Below the pieces are notes generated by a model. That model was not told where the DNA came from. It was given only the letters and a program-made list of their open reading frames with translations, and ran no database searches. From contig NZ_BMXS01000010.1 in the NCBI RefSeq assembly GCF_014651875.1, positions 94,899-158,898 of the forward strand: 64,000 bases of DNA, read 5' to 3'. Origin of the DNA: Litchfieldella qijiaojingensis. GTDB lineage: Bacteria > Pseudomonadota > Gammaproteobacteria > Pseudomonadales > Halomonadaceae. Every line of letters begins with the position of its first letter. The first letter of the stretch is position 1. The translations under genes and the position numbers were made by a program. This document shows positions 56,800-64,000 of this stretch, one piece after another.

Positions 56800-57744
56800 T
56801 CAGCCACCGCTGCGCCCGTACCGCTCGGCGCGATCGATGAAACGACGCAGATCGGCCAGCGCCTGGTCGGCAGCCACCGACGCCTGCGGACGGCCGGTCT
56901 CGATGCGCGCCATGGCCACGGCGGTATCGTCCAGGGCGGTCAGTGCCGACTCGTTGCGCGCGGAGAGATCGCGCAGGTGGCGTTCGGTCTCCTCGACCAG
57001 TTCCAGGCGGCGCTTGAGCGCCACGCGCTCGGCCACGCTGAGCCGCTTGCCCTCACGCTCCAGACGACGCTGCACGAAGGTACTGTCGACACCGGCCACG
57101 CCACGCGCCTGGGAGGCCATTGCAGTCAGATTGTCCACCGCGCCGAGGCACACCTCGGTGATCAGGCCGAGCGAGCGCTGGAAGGCCAGCTCGCCGCGGT
57201 CGAACCTGGCGTTCAGTACCTCCAGCACATGCACGTAACGGCTATAGAGACGGTCAGCTTGCGAGGCGAGATCGGGGCGCTTGACCTCCAGCAGCCCTTG
57301 CTTGGCCTGGCACAGCGCCAGCACCACATCGTCGGCGTCCACGGGGGGCTTGGCCGGGTCGAGCACGGCCACGCCGCTTTCACGCGCTTCGCGTTCGGCC
57401 TCGGCCTGACGCCGCGCCGCCTCGGCCTGGCGCTGGGCCTCGAGCTGTCGCTGACGACGTGCGGCACGCCAGCGGCGCCAGCTACGTTCCAGGGGAATCT
57501 CCACGGCGATGGCGCCGAGCCCTGCCAGCCAGCCCCACAGGCTGGGTCCGAAGCCGCCCCACAACGAGGTCAGCCACAACAGGAAGGCAATGAAGGGCAC
57601 CAGCAGCCAGTAACGCAGCACGACATGCAGACGATTGGGCGCCTCGGTGGGCACCACCAGCGCCGGATTGATCATGCCGGCGAGAAACCACGGCAGACAG
57701 GTGAGAAACAGCCCGTAGGCAAACCCTTGAAGGAATCCGAACAT
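56800..57744 (-). CDS. XpaC-family (5-bromo-4-chloroindolyl phosphate hydrolysis) protein
   Basis: 314 residues from the ATG at 57744. Three or four hydrophobic segments lie in the first 100 residues, followed by a long charged coiled coil (about 105-145, rich in Arg/Gln/Ala/Glu) and the XpaC domain. The C-terminal part has LKRRLELVEETERHLRDLS. XpaC is named after a Bacillus protein giving blue colonies on an indolyl phosphate and has no proven activity. It is regularly found next to TelA, as here. Earlier ATGs up to 57825 add residues without family character. Confidence 0.82.
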   Translation of the reverse strand: MFGFLQGFAYGLFLTCLPWFLAGMINPALVVPTEAPNRLHVVLRYWLLVPFIAFLLWLTSLWGGFGPSLWGWLAGLGAIAVEIPLERSWRRWRAARRQRQLEAQRQAEAARRQAEAEREARESGVAVLDPAKPPVDADDVVLALCQAKQGLLEVKRPDLASQADRLYSRYVHVLEVLNARFDRGELAFQRSLGLITEVCLGAVDNLTAMASQARGVAGVDSTFVQRRLEREGKRLSVAERVALKRRLELVEETERHLRDLSARNESALTALDDTAVAMARIETGRPQASVAADQALADLRRFIDRAERYGRSGG

Positions 57745-57879
57745 AGGTCGCGACGTCCGCCGTCCCCGATGAGAAAGCCTGAGTGTAGAAGAATTCGAAC
57801 CGCGCCATAAAGACCGCTGGCTCAACGGCAGGTTCTCGATACGACCTTCAGCGACCTGCGATGGCGGGCCTTGCTGAAT

Positions 57880-59907
57880 TTACACCAGATCGCGGGGAAT
57901 CGTCTCATCCCAGGTCTTGGCGAACACGCGGGTGTCCCCCTCGTAGGCATCCAGGGTAGCGCGCAACCGGAAATTGTCGGCATCGGAGGTCATCAGGGTG
58001 CGGGTCAGGGTGCGCACCTGCCAGTCGCCACGCTGAAAGGAACGCTCCCACTCGGTCCAGCCACTGAGGCTGTCGTAGTTGCCATAGGAATAGCTGTATC
58101 GCTCGGTGACCCGAGCGGAAATTTCCAGGCCGATATCATCGATTCGATAACGCCCTTCGTCGTTGATCACTTCGAGGGTGGTCTTATCGTTGGCCAGATC
58201 GCGTATCACCCGCCAGGTTTCCTGGGTCGGTTGGATCAGCGTCTTGGCCAACGGCGGAGCCCCTTCCGGCTCGCCGAACGCCGGTAGCGCCGTTTCTTCC
58301 TCGGGACGGGGAGCGCGCACCGGCAGAATCAGCCGACTCTTGCCGGGACACACCGTCAGCTTGACCGGCCTGGGTGCCGGCCAGGCCAGCGGCCAATAGC
58401 TGGTCGACAGTGCCAGGCGAATAGCGTGGCCGGCCGGAAACTGCTGGGCGATATGCTTCAGAAGGACGCACACCCGATACCTTTTGCCCGGTTCCAACGG
58501 CTCGGGATGTTCATCGCTGTCGCGATGGGTCAAGTTCAACAAGCCGTAGGAGACCCGAGTGGCCTTGTCGTCCTCGGCGATATCGGAGAGGCGCAGGGCG
58601 ACCATGGCCACCGGCTGGTCGGCTTCGAGTTCTAGCTCAACTACCGGCTGGCCACAGATCTCCAGCGGCGATTCGAGCCGCGCGGTCTGGAAGATCAGCG
58701 CCCCGCCATCCTCATCGCGCTGGTCGTGAGGCAGATCGGGAGGCGCGTTGTAAGAGCACCACTTGCCGGCGTAGAGCCCTACCGAAAGCGGTGAGCGGAT
58801 ATCCAGCGTCGCGGCATCGTCGGCCCCCCGATGCTCAGGCAACAGGTCATGGCCCACGGTCAGCCGAAACGATGCCGGCACGATATTCGGCGACGGCCAG
58901 GAGGGTTCGGCCACCCAACGGCCGGGGCGGGTCTCGTAGCGAGCCGAAGGCGGTATGGATTCCTGCATCCATACCCGCAGCATGGGCTCATCCATGATCC
59001 CGGTATCCTTGCCCTTGAGCCAATGATCCCACCAGCGCAGCGCATCCTGCAGGAAACCGATCGCCGGCCCCGGCACCCCCAGGTGGGGATACTTGTGCGC
59101 CCAAGGCCCCACCAACCCCTTGCGCGGTACCGACAACCCTTCAAGCAACCGGAACACGGCATTGCAGTAGCCGTCGGCCCAGCCACTGATGGCATACACC
59201 GGACACTGGATACGCGAGAAATCCTCGCAGACCGAACCATGCTTCCAATAGTCATCGCGGCGCTGGTGTCGCAGCCAAGTGGCCAACCATAGGCCACTGC
59301 CATCGAGTCGCTCGTACCACATCTCACGCCAGCGTTCACCTACCAAAGCGGGGTCCGGCGGGCAGGAATTGCCGTCGAACATGGTCGAGGCCCAAGACAG
59401 GTTATCGCCCAATAGACAACCGCCCATATGATGGATATCGTCGGCATAGCGGTCGTCGGTGGAACACAACGTGATCACTGCCTTGAGCTGCGGCGGACGT
59501 AGCGCTGCAATCTGCAAGCCGTTGAAACCTCCCCAGGAAATTCCCACCATGCCGACATCGCCGGTACACCAGGGCTGCTCGGCCAACCATTCCAGAACGG
59601 CCATTCCATCATCCAGCTCCTGCTGCAGGTATTCGTCGGTCAACACGCCATCGGACTCGCCGGTACCGCGGATATCGACCCGCACCCCGGCATAACCATG
59701 TCCGGCCCAATAGGGGTGTGTCTGGACGTCGCGCGCGGCAGTCAGGTCACGCTTGCGATAAGGCAGGTATTCGAGAATCGCTGGCACCGGATGACGCTCG
59801 GCATCCTGCGGTCGCCAGATCCGCGCCGCCAGTCGTGTGCCATCGACAAGAGAAATCCAGGTTTCCTCTTCGATCACCTGGTGCGGAAAGGTATCGATGA
59901 CGCGCAT
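57880..59907 (-). CDS. CocE/NonD-family alpha/beta hydrolase
   Basis: 675 residues. The N-terminal alpha/beta hydrolase domain has the catalytic Ser124 in GISWGG, with likely Asp245 (SGWAD) and His271 (GPWAHKYPH). DIRGTGESDG (79-87) is the family mark. The C-terminal jelly-roll (about 390-670) is the X-Pro dipeptidyl-peptidase C domain. Members hydrolyse cocaine, esters, amides or X-Pro peptides, and no signal peptide is seen, so it acts in the cytosol. It lies 47 bases downstream of an ATP-grasp ligase on the same strand, which suggests a shared, peptide- or amide-like substrate. Confidence 0.88.
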   Translation of the reverse strand: MRVIDTFPHQVIEEETWISLVDGTRLAARIWRPQDAERHPVPAILEYLPYRKRDLTAARDVQTHPYWAGHGYAGVRVDIRGTGESDGVLTDEYLQQELDDGMAVLEWLAEQPWCTGDVGMVGISWGGFNGLQIAALRPPQLKAVITLCSTDDRYADDIHHMGGCLLGDNLSWASTMFDGNSCPPDPALVGERWREMWYERLDGSGLWLATWLRHQRRDDYWKHGSVCEDFSRIQCPVYAISGWADGYCNAVFRLLEGLSVPRKGLVGPWAHKYPHLGVPGPAIGFLQDALRWWDHWLKGKDTGIMDEPMLRVWMQESIPPSARYETRPGRWVAEPSWPSPNIVPASFRLTVGHDLLPEHRGADDAATLDIRSPLSVGLYAGKWCSYNAPPDLPHDQRDEDGGALIFQTARLESPLEICGQPVVELELEADQPVAMVALRLSDIAEDDKATRVSYGLLNLTHRDSDEHPEPLEPGKRYRVCVLLKHIAQQFPAGHAIRLALSTSYWPLAWPAPRPVKLTVCPGKSRLILPVRAPRPEEETALPAFGEPEGAPPLAKTLIQPTQETWRVIRDLANDKTTLEVINDEGRYRIDDIGLEISARVTERYSYSYGNYDSLSGWTEWERSFQRGDWQVRTLTRTLMTSDADNFRLRATLDAYEGDTRVFAKTWDETIPRDLV

Positions 59908-59954
59908 GTCCGGGGTCTCCTTTCGCCATCATCACTCACCACCACGACACACGC

Positions 59955-61259
59955 TCAACCGAGGATGTCGTCGAATTCGAAACGCAGCCTTGCTGCCAGA
60001 CGTTCGTAGTTGGCCAACAGCTCATCTTCATTCTGGGCGCCCATCCACACATAGGCCAGGGCGAAGCTGTAGCTATCCTGCTCAGGCAAGGTCGACAGCC
60101 GTTGTCCTGCGTGGACCTGCAAGGCAATCAGGGTACCGGGAAACTCGGCTTCCAGGGCCGCCAATTCCTCCTCGGTGGGCACACGGGTCACCACCGCATC
60201 GGTGAAGAACACCCGATAGAAGAACTTGGCCGCCATCGGGAACTTGCCTTGACGCGACGGCATGTCGGGGCACTTGCCGAGCGCCAGGTCGATGGTGACC
60301 TGCTGATGGCTGACACCATCGACCTTCTCGAACAGGTCGCAATGGGATTGAGAGATCCGCGTATTGATCTCCAGCAACCAGATACGATCCTGTACCTCGT
60401 CCCAGTAATACTCGATATTGAAGGCCGCGTTATCGTAGCCAATGTGGCCCATCACCGTGCGGGTCAACTCGACCATCTTGTCCTGAACGTAGTCGGGCAG
60501 CCCCGAAGGGTAGCGATAGTGGAAGAAGCTCAGTACCTGCGGGTAGCGCAACGAGTCGACGATACCGTAGCTCACTACCTCGCCCTGATACACATAGCCT
60601 TCCACCGTGCATTGCCAACCACCGATGATTTCCTCGGCCATGCAGAAATGGCCATCCACAGCAGCGATCTCAGGTGGCAGGCGCGCATGCTCGAGCACCG
60701 TATTGAAGGGATCGGCGATCAGGCCGATCTGAGCACGCAATTGCTCGATGGCCAGGTAAAAGGTCTCGGGACTGTCGATGTGAAAGCCCAGCCGTGAGCC
60801 CGAGGACTTGATCGGCTTGACGAAGAAGGGGATATACAGCCCGGCCTCGCCGATTCGGGTCAGGGCATCGTCGTCGAATGGGTCGAAGGCTGTGAAGGCC
60901 GGAATGAAATCGGCAATCACCTCGCGCTGGACTCGCCGGCTCCAGTACTTGTGCTCGCATTTCAACAGGCTTTCCAGCGAGGTGGTGCGGGTACCGAAGT
61001 GCTCACACAGGATCGGCAGCATGGTCGACACCGGAAAGTCCATATAGCCAACGATGGCATCAATGGACCCATCGAACGCCTCTAGCTGTTTCGTGGCCCT
61101 ATCGATCATGTCGGCAATGGGAAAAACTTCGGTGTCATAGACTTCCTCGGGCTCGATCACACCGTGGAAGCGATACTGTTCGGCACCCCGTAATTGCTGT
61201 AAACGATGGCGATTGAAGTCGTTGAGTCCCACTACGAAGATATTCTTACGGTTGTCCAT
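59955..61259 (-). CDS. ATP-grasp ligase
   Basis: 434 residues from the ATG at 61259, which has AAAGGTGAC before it. The N-terminal domain starts MDNRKNIFVVGLNDFNRHRL. The ATP-grasp core has FFVKPIKSSGSRLGFHI, MAEEIIGGWQCTVEGYVY and IWLLEINTRISQSHCDLF (metal-binding Glu and Asn). Such enzymes join a carboxylate to an amine via an acyl phosphate. Not recognised as PurK, carbamoyl-phosphate synthetase or biotin carboxylase. It is upstream of the CocE-type hydrolase, and the pair may make and cut the same amide. Confidence 0.87.
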   Translation of the reverse strand: MDNRKNIFVVGLNDFNRHRLQQLRGAEQYRFHGVIEPEEVYDTEVFPIADMIDRATKQLEAFDGSIDAIVGYMDFPVSTMLPILCEHFGTRTTSLESLLKCEHKYWSRRVQREVIADFIPAFTAFDPFDDDALTRIGEAGLYIPFFVKPIKSSGSRLGFHIDSPETFYLAIEQLRAQIGLIADPFNTVLEHARLPPEIAAVDGHFCMAEEIIGGWQCTVEGYVYQGEVVSYGIVDSLRYPQVLSFFHYRYPSGLPDYVQDKMVELTRTVMGHIGYDNAAFNIEYYWDEVQDRIWLLEINTRISQSHCDLFEKVDGVSHQQVTIDLALGKCPDMPSRQGKFPMAAKFFYRVFFTDAVVTRVPTEEELAALEAEFPGTLIALQVHAGQRLSTLPEQDSYSFALAYVWMGAQNEDELLANYERLAARLRFEFDDILG

Positions 61260-61555
61260 GGCTGTCACCTTTGGGCTGACAACGGGCATCTCCACTTGAT
61301 ACGACTGCTTCTAATACAGCGATCTTCATTGTCAGCAGTGTAGAAAGACCGAAACATTACGGTCATACCACAGCATAGTTCAGGTAAATTCTTGCCCATC
61401 CCGCCAGGATCGAGACGATTTCATCGCGTCTTGCTTGAACAGACGCTCCCGATGCGCTAAAAGCTCGTATTCCGGCTTGTGTTTATCAGCCTGCTCAGGG
61501 ACTTGGACCCGTCCCGCATTCATCGTACCCACCCTCTCGGAACAAGGAAGCTCTC
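61260..61555. promoter_or_regulatory. Divergent promoter region, ATP-grasp / PPC protein
   Basis: 296 bases between divergent starts, with no hairpin, repeat or small gene noticed. An AAGGAAG ribosome site lies before 61556. Confidence 0.5.
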
Positions 61556-62947
61556 ATGTCCACGACCTCCACTTCGCGTGTCCTCCTTCCGCTGGCCACT
61601 CTATCGGCTGGCCTGGTGATCGGCTGGTACGCCACCGACCGGATGGGCAATAGCGCCGTGACAGAGCCCCCCGCCGCCGAATCCGAGCCCCTGGCGCTTG
61701 GTGACGAGTACCGCGGCGAAATCACCTCGGCGAGCGATCTCAATGCCAATGACGGCAGTCGCTTCGAACGTCTAACTCTGGCTCTCGACGCGGACACCCT
61801 GGTCGAGCTGGAGCTCGGCGGCGTGCTCAATGGCACCCTGGCGCTCTATGATGACCAAGGCGGTTTCCTGACGGCTTCGTCGGATATCGGAACGCCGACC
61901 CGCCTGCGCCAGCGTATCGAGCAGGCAGGGAAATATGTTGTGGCAGTCAGCGGTCTAGACCGGCATAGCTATGGTCCTTTCCGCATCACCAGCCGGACCC
62001 TGGAGACACAGGACTCCGGCCTCCTGACGCTGGACACACCCATCGATGGCTGGTTGCAGGATGGCCTCAACGACTATGAGATCGAGATCCAGGAAGCGGG
62101 GCTGTATACCGTTGAAATGCATTCCGACGAGCTCGATTCCTACCTGACACTCAGCGGTGACCATGGCGTGAACCTGACGGATGACGATGGCGCCGGCGAC
62201 TTGAATGCCCGTATTTCCGGGTTTCTCGAGGCAGGAAGCTATCAGCTCGAAGCGCGCACCGCCCACGGCCAGGAGCAAGGCTATTACACCCTGGAGCTGG
62301 GCAGCCGTGACTTGCCTGACGGAATCGAGTTGCAGAACGGCGGTGAACTATCGTTCGACCAACCCGTGCAAGGCTGGTATAGCGGCGAGGGCATCGAATA
62401 TCGTCTCGATATCGCCGAGAGGGCATTGGTGACCATCGATATGCAATCGTCCGAGTTCGATGCCTATCTGGAAGTCAGCGGCAACGATGTCATGCTCGAG
62501 AACGACGATGGCGGCGGAAACTATGATGCGCGCCTCCAGACTGTGCTCTCCCCGGGAACCTACACTGTCAGGGCGAGAAGCTACGACAGTTCGGGCAGTG
62601 GCCTATTCACCTTGCAGGCCGGTGTGTCCGATGTCGCCGCCGCCGAGAATGGCGTGATCGAAATCGGCACTACGGTCACCGACGAACTGTACAGCGGCGC
62701 CCAGAACTTTTACAGCTTCCAGGTGGAACAGGCCGGTGACTACACCATCGACATGATATCGAGCACCGTGGATCCCTATCTTGAGCTGGAAGGCGATGGG
62801 CTGCGTCTCGAGGACGACGATGGAGGCACTGACTACAATGCCCGTATCCAGACCCATCTGACGCCTGGCGAGTACCGAGTGATCGCCCGCTCCTTCGGCG
62901 GTTCGGATTCCGGCCCCTACCGCTTGAGCGTCAATGCCGCGAACTGA
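61556..62947 (+). CDS. Exported protein with four PPC-like (bacterial pre-peptidase C-terminal) repeats
   Basis: 463 residues. An N-terminal hydrophobic anchor or signal (about 8-28) precedes four beta-sandwich repeats of about 100 residues. Three repeats carry an acidic loop: LTDDDGAGDLNARI, LENDDGGGNYDARL and LEDDDGGTDYNARI, likely calcium-binding as in PPC domains; in the first repeat this loop is degenerate (TASSDIGTPTRL). PPC domains normally follow secreted proteases, but no enzyme domain is present, so it may be a binding or envelope protein. It lies 5 bases upstream of a LuxR-type gene. Confidence 0.82.
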   Translation: MSTTSTSRVLLPLATLSAGLVIGWYATDRMGNSAVTEPPAAESEPLALGDEYRGEITSASDLNANDGSRFERLTLALDADTLVELELGGVLNGTLALYDDQGGFLTASSDIGTPTRLRQRIEQAGKYVVAVSGLDRHSYGPFRITSRTLETQDSGLLTLDTPIDGWLQDGLNDYEIEIQEAGLYTVEMHSDELDSYLTLSGDHGVNLTDDDGAGDLNARISGFLEAGSYQLEARTAHGQEQGYYTLELGSRDLPDGIELQNGGELSFDQPVQGWYSGEGIEYRLDIAERALVTIDMQSSEFDAYLEVSGNDVMLENDDGGGNYDARLQTVLSPGTYTVRARSYDSSGSGLFTLQAGVSDVAAAENGVIEIGTTVTDELYSGAQNFYSFQVEQAGDYTIDMISSTVDPYLELEGDGLRLEDDDGGTDYNARIQTHLTPGEYRVIARSFGGSDSGPYRLSVNAAN

Positions 62948-62952
62948 ATGAC

Positions 62953-63774
62953 GTGACTACCACCGAGTTCCTCACCAATCCCGCCAGTCAGGAGTGGCAC
63001 CGTCGCCTGGCCCGGCTGATCCAGGGCGCGGGCTCGGTCGGTTTTCCCAATGCGCTGGAACAGCTCCTGCGTGAGCTGGTCACCTTCGATTCGATCCTTA
63101 TCCATACCTATAGGGGGCGGCATCGCCCCCTGCTGATACACGATGACTATCCCCCCTACCGGCGTGAACAGGGCATCGAACGCTATCTGAGCGAAGCCTA
63201 CCTGCTCGATCCTTTCTTCACAGCCGTGCGCGAGGGCCTGGATCACGGCGCCCACCGCCTACGTGAGCTGGCGCCGGACCGCTTCGAATCCAGCGAGTAT
63301 TACCATCACTACTACCGAGCCTTGGGCCTGACCGACGAGGTCGGGCTCTTCGCCCGGGTGTCGGACGAGGTGGTGATCGTGGTGTCGCTAGGCTTTCGCG
63401 ACCAAACGTCGCCCCTCACCCGCCGGTCGCTGCAGGTGCTGCGTCATGTCTCGCCAGTCGTGGAAGCACTGCTGGTGGAGTACTGGAAATGGCAAGGCGA
63501 ACAGTTCCAGGCCGACCTGGAGGCCCAGGCACCGGTGGAAATTGCCTTCGCAAGCTTCGGGCGCGAATCGCTCACCGAGCGCGAACGGGAAATCGTCCGC
63601 CTGCTGCTCGCCGGGCACTCCACCAAGTCGGCAGCGCGCGAGCTCGACATCAGCGACGGCACCGTCAAGGTCCATCGCAAGCACATTTACCAACGCCTCG
63701 ATGTCTCCAGCCAGGCGCAACTATTCCGCTTGTTTCTTGATCATGTGGCGTTGGTGTCACGGCAGCATCAATAG
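62953..63774 (+). CDS. LuxR-type regulator with unrecognised N-terminal sensor domain
   Basis: 273 residues from a GTG start. The C-terminal GerE/LuxR HTH (about 200-260) reads SLTEREREIVRLLLAGHSTK and GTVKVHRKHIYQRLDVSS. The N-terminal 190 residues do not show the Trp/Tyr/Asp set of acyl-homoserine-lactone receptors, nor a receiver domain; they include many His/Tyr residues (SSEYYHHYYRALGLTDE). Possibly a solo LuxR that senses another ligand. Directly behind the PPC gene, with which it probably shares a message. Confidence 0.85.
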   Translation: MTTTEFLTNPASQEWHRRLARLIQGAGSVGFPNALEQLLRELVTFDSILIHTYRGRHRPLLIHDDYPPYRREQGIERYLSEAYLLDPFFTAVREGLDHGAHRLRELAPDRFESSEYYHHYYRALGLTDEVGLFARVSDEVVIVVSLGFRDQTSPLTRRSLQVLRHVSPVVEALLVEYWKWQGEQFQADLEAQAPVEIAFASFGRESLTEREREIVRLLLAGHSTKSAARELDISDGTVKVHRKHIYQRLDVSSQAQLFRLFLDHVALVSRQHQ

Positions 63775-63902
63775 CAGCACTGACCAGGCCCTGCTCCCGA
63801 CAAGGGCTCGATATACCAGAGACGATTCATCATGTCAGTGGTGGCACATGGCAAATCACGGGATTGGGTCGATGGCGGATGCAGGTTCTGAGTGCAACAC
63901 AG

Positions 63903-64000
63903 TCATTGGATTGATGATGGCCCTTCGTGACACTTCGCCATCAGCTCTTCCATCATTTCGATGGGGCACTTGAAGTCGAAACGTTTGCGCGGCCGGATAT
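63903..64000 (-). mobile_element. IS30-family transposase, C-terminal end (cut by window edge)
   Basis: The minus strand reads RPRKRFDFKCPIEMMEELM, then AKCHEGPSSIQ and a stop. The NxRPRKxxxFxxP block is the conserved C-terminal end of IS30-family transposases. Only 32 codons are inside the window. The sequence just after the stop (about 63885-63902, read GTGTTGCACTCAGAAC on the minus strand) resembles an IS30-type terminal inverted repeat, so the element edge is near 63880. Confidence 0.8.

Overview
The window is about 64 kb of GC-rich chromosome. Gene content and protein style fit a moderately halophilic gammaproteobacterium of the Halomonas/Halomonadaceae group. I infer this from the Trk-type K+ uptake protein, a large two-ATP-cone NrdA, an RstA/RstB-like system, a NhaC-family antiporter and typical gammaproteobacterial housekeeping genes. 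I could not run a search, so genus is an inference. I saw no rRNA, tRNA or CRISPR array. The first and last genes (aceK and an IS30-type transposase) are cut by the window edges.

Layout. 1-9.4 kb: aceK (partial), Trk K+ uptake, truC-tcdA-DUF1653, the iron-storage pair bfd/bfr, and lptF-lptG-RDD divergent from pepA. 9.4-19.3 kb: holC behind a heptanucleotide tandem repeat, valS, an LpxT-like PAP2 protein, a META lipoprotein, a diguanylate cyclase, DoxX, gloA, tag, a YdjM-like protein and azoR. 19.5-26.3 kb: a MliC-type lipoprotein, metE divergent from metR, and the rstA-rstB two-component operon. 26.3-34.5 kb: nrdAB with a paired NrdR-box and DnaA-box promoter, two copies of an unrecognised 37-residue protein, and an Lrp-type regulator divergent from a NhaC-family antiporter.

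34.5-43.9 kb: a Tat-exported intradiol dioxygenase divergent from an RND efflux operon that ends in its TetR regulator, a duplicated-cupin protein, a NUDIX hydrolase and a Kef-type antiporter. 43.9-47.8 kb looks like an accessory module: a natural fusion of an HxlR regulator to a berberine-bridge-type FAD oxidase, transcribed away from a methyltransferase and a membrane protein, with a palindrome between them. 47.8-57.8 kb: an XPD/DinG-like helicase translationally coupled to a FAN1-type nuclease, YihY, a retropepsin-like protease, then an XpaC-TelA-VOC-UMF1 operon. 57.9-64 kb: a CocE-type hydrolase with an ATP-grasp ligase, a four-repeat PPC protein followed by a LuxR-type regulator, and the insertion-sequence end.

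The most striking non-coding signal is a set of short palindromic intergenic elements (MITE-like, about 145-160 bp, plus one 54-bp deletion derivative) with a shared core. In three places the terminal TAG of the element is the stop codon of the neighbouring gene, and a fourth gene ends inside the terminal repeat of a related element. A second striking signal is a 22-bp copy of the 3' end of nrdB placed 3.2 kb downstream in front of the second 37-residue gene. This points to a duplication or insertion that brought the Lrp/antiporter pair between two copies of the small gene.
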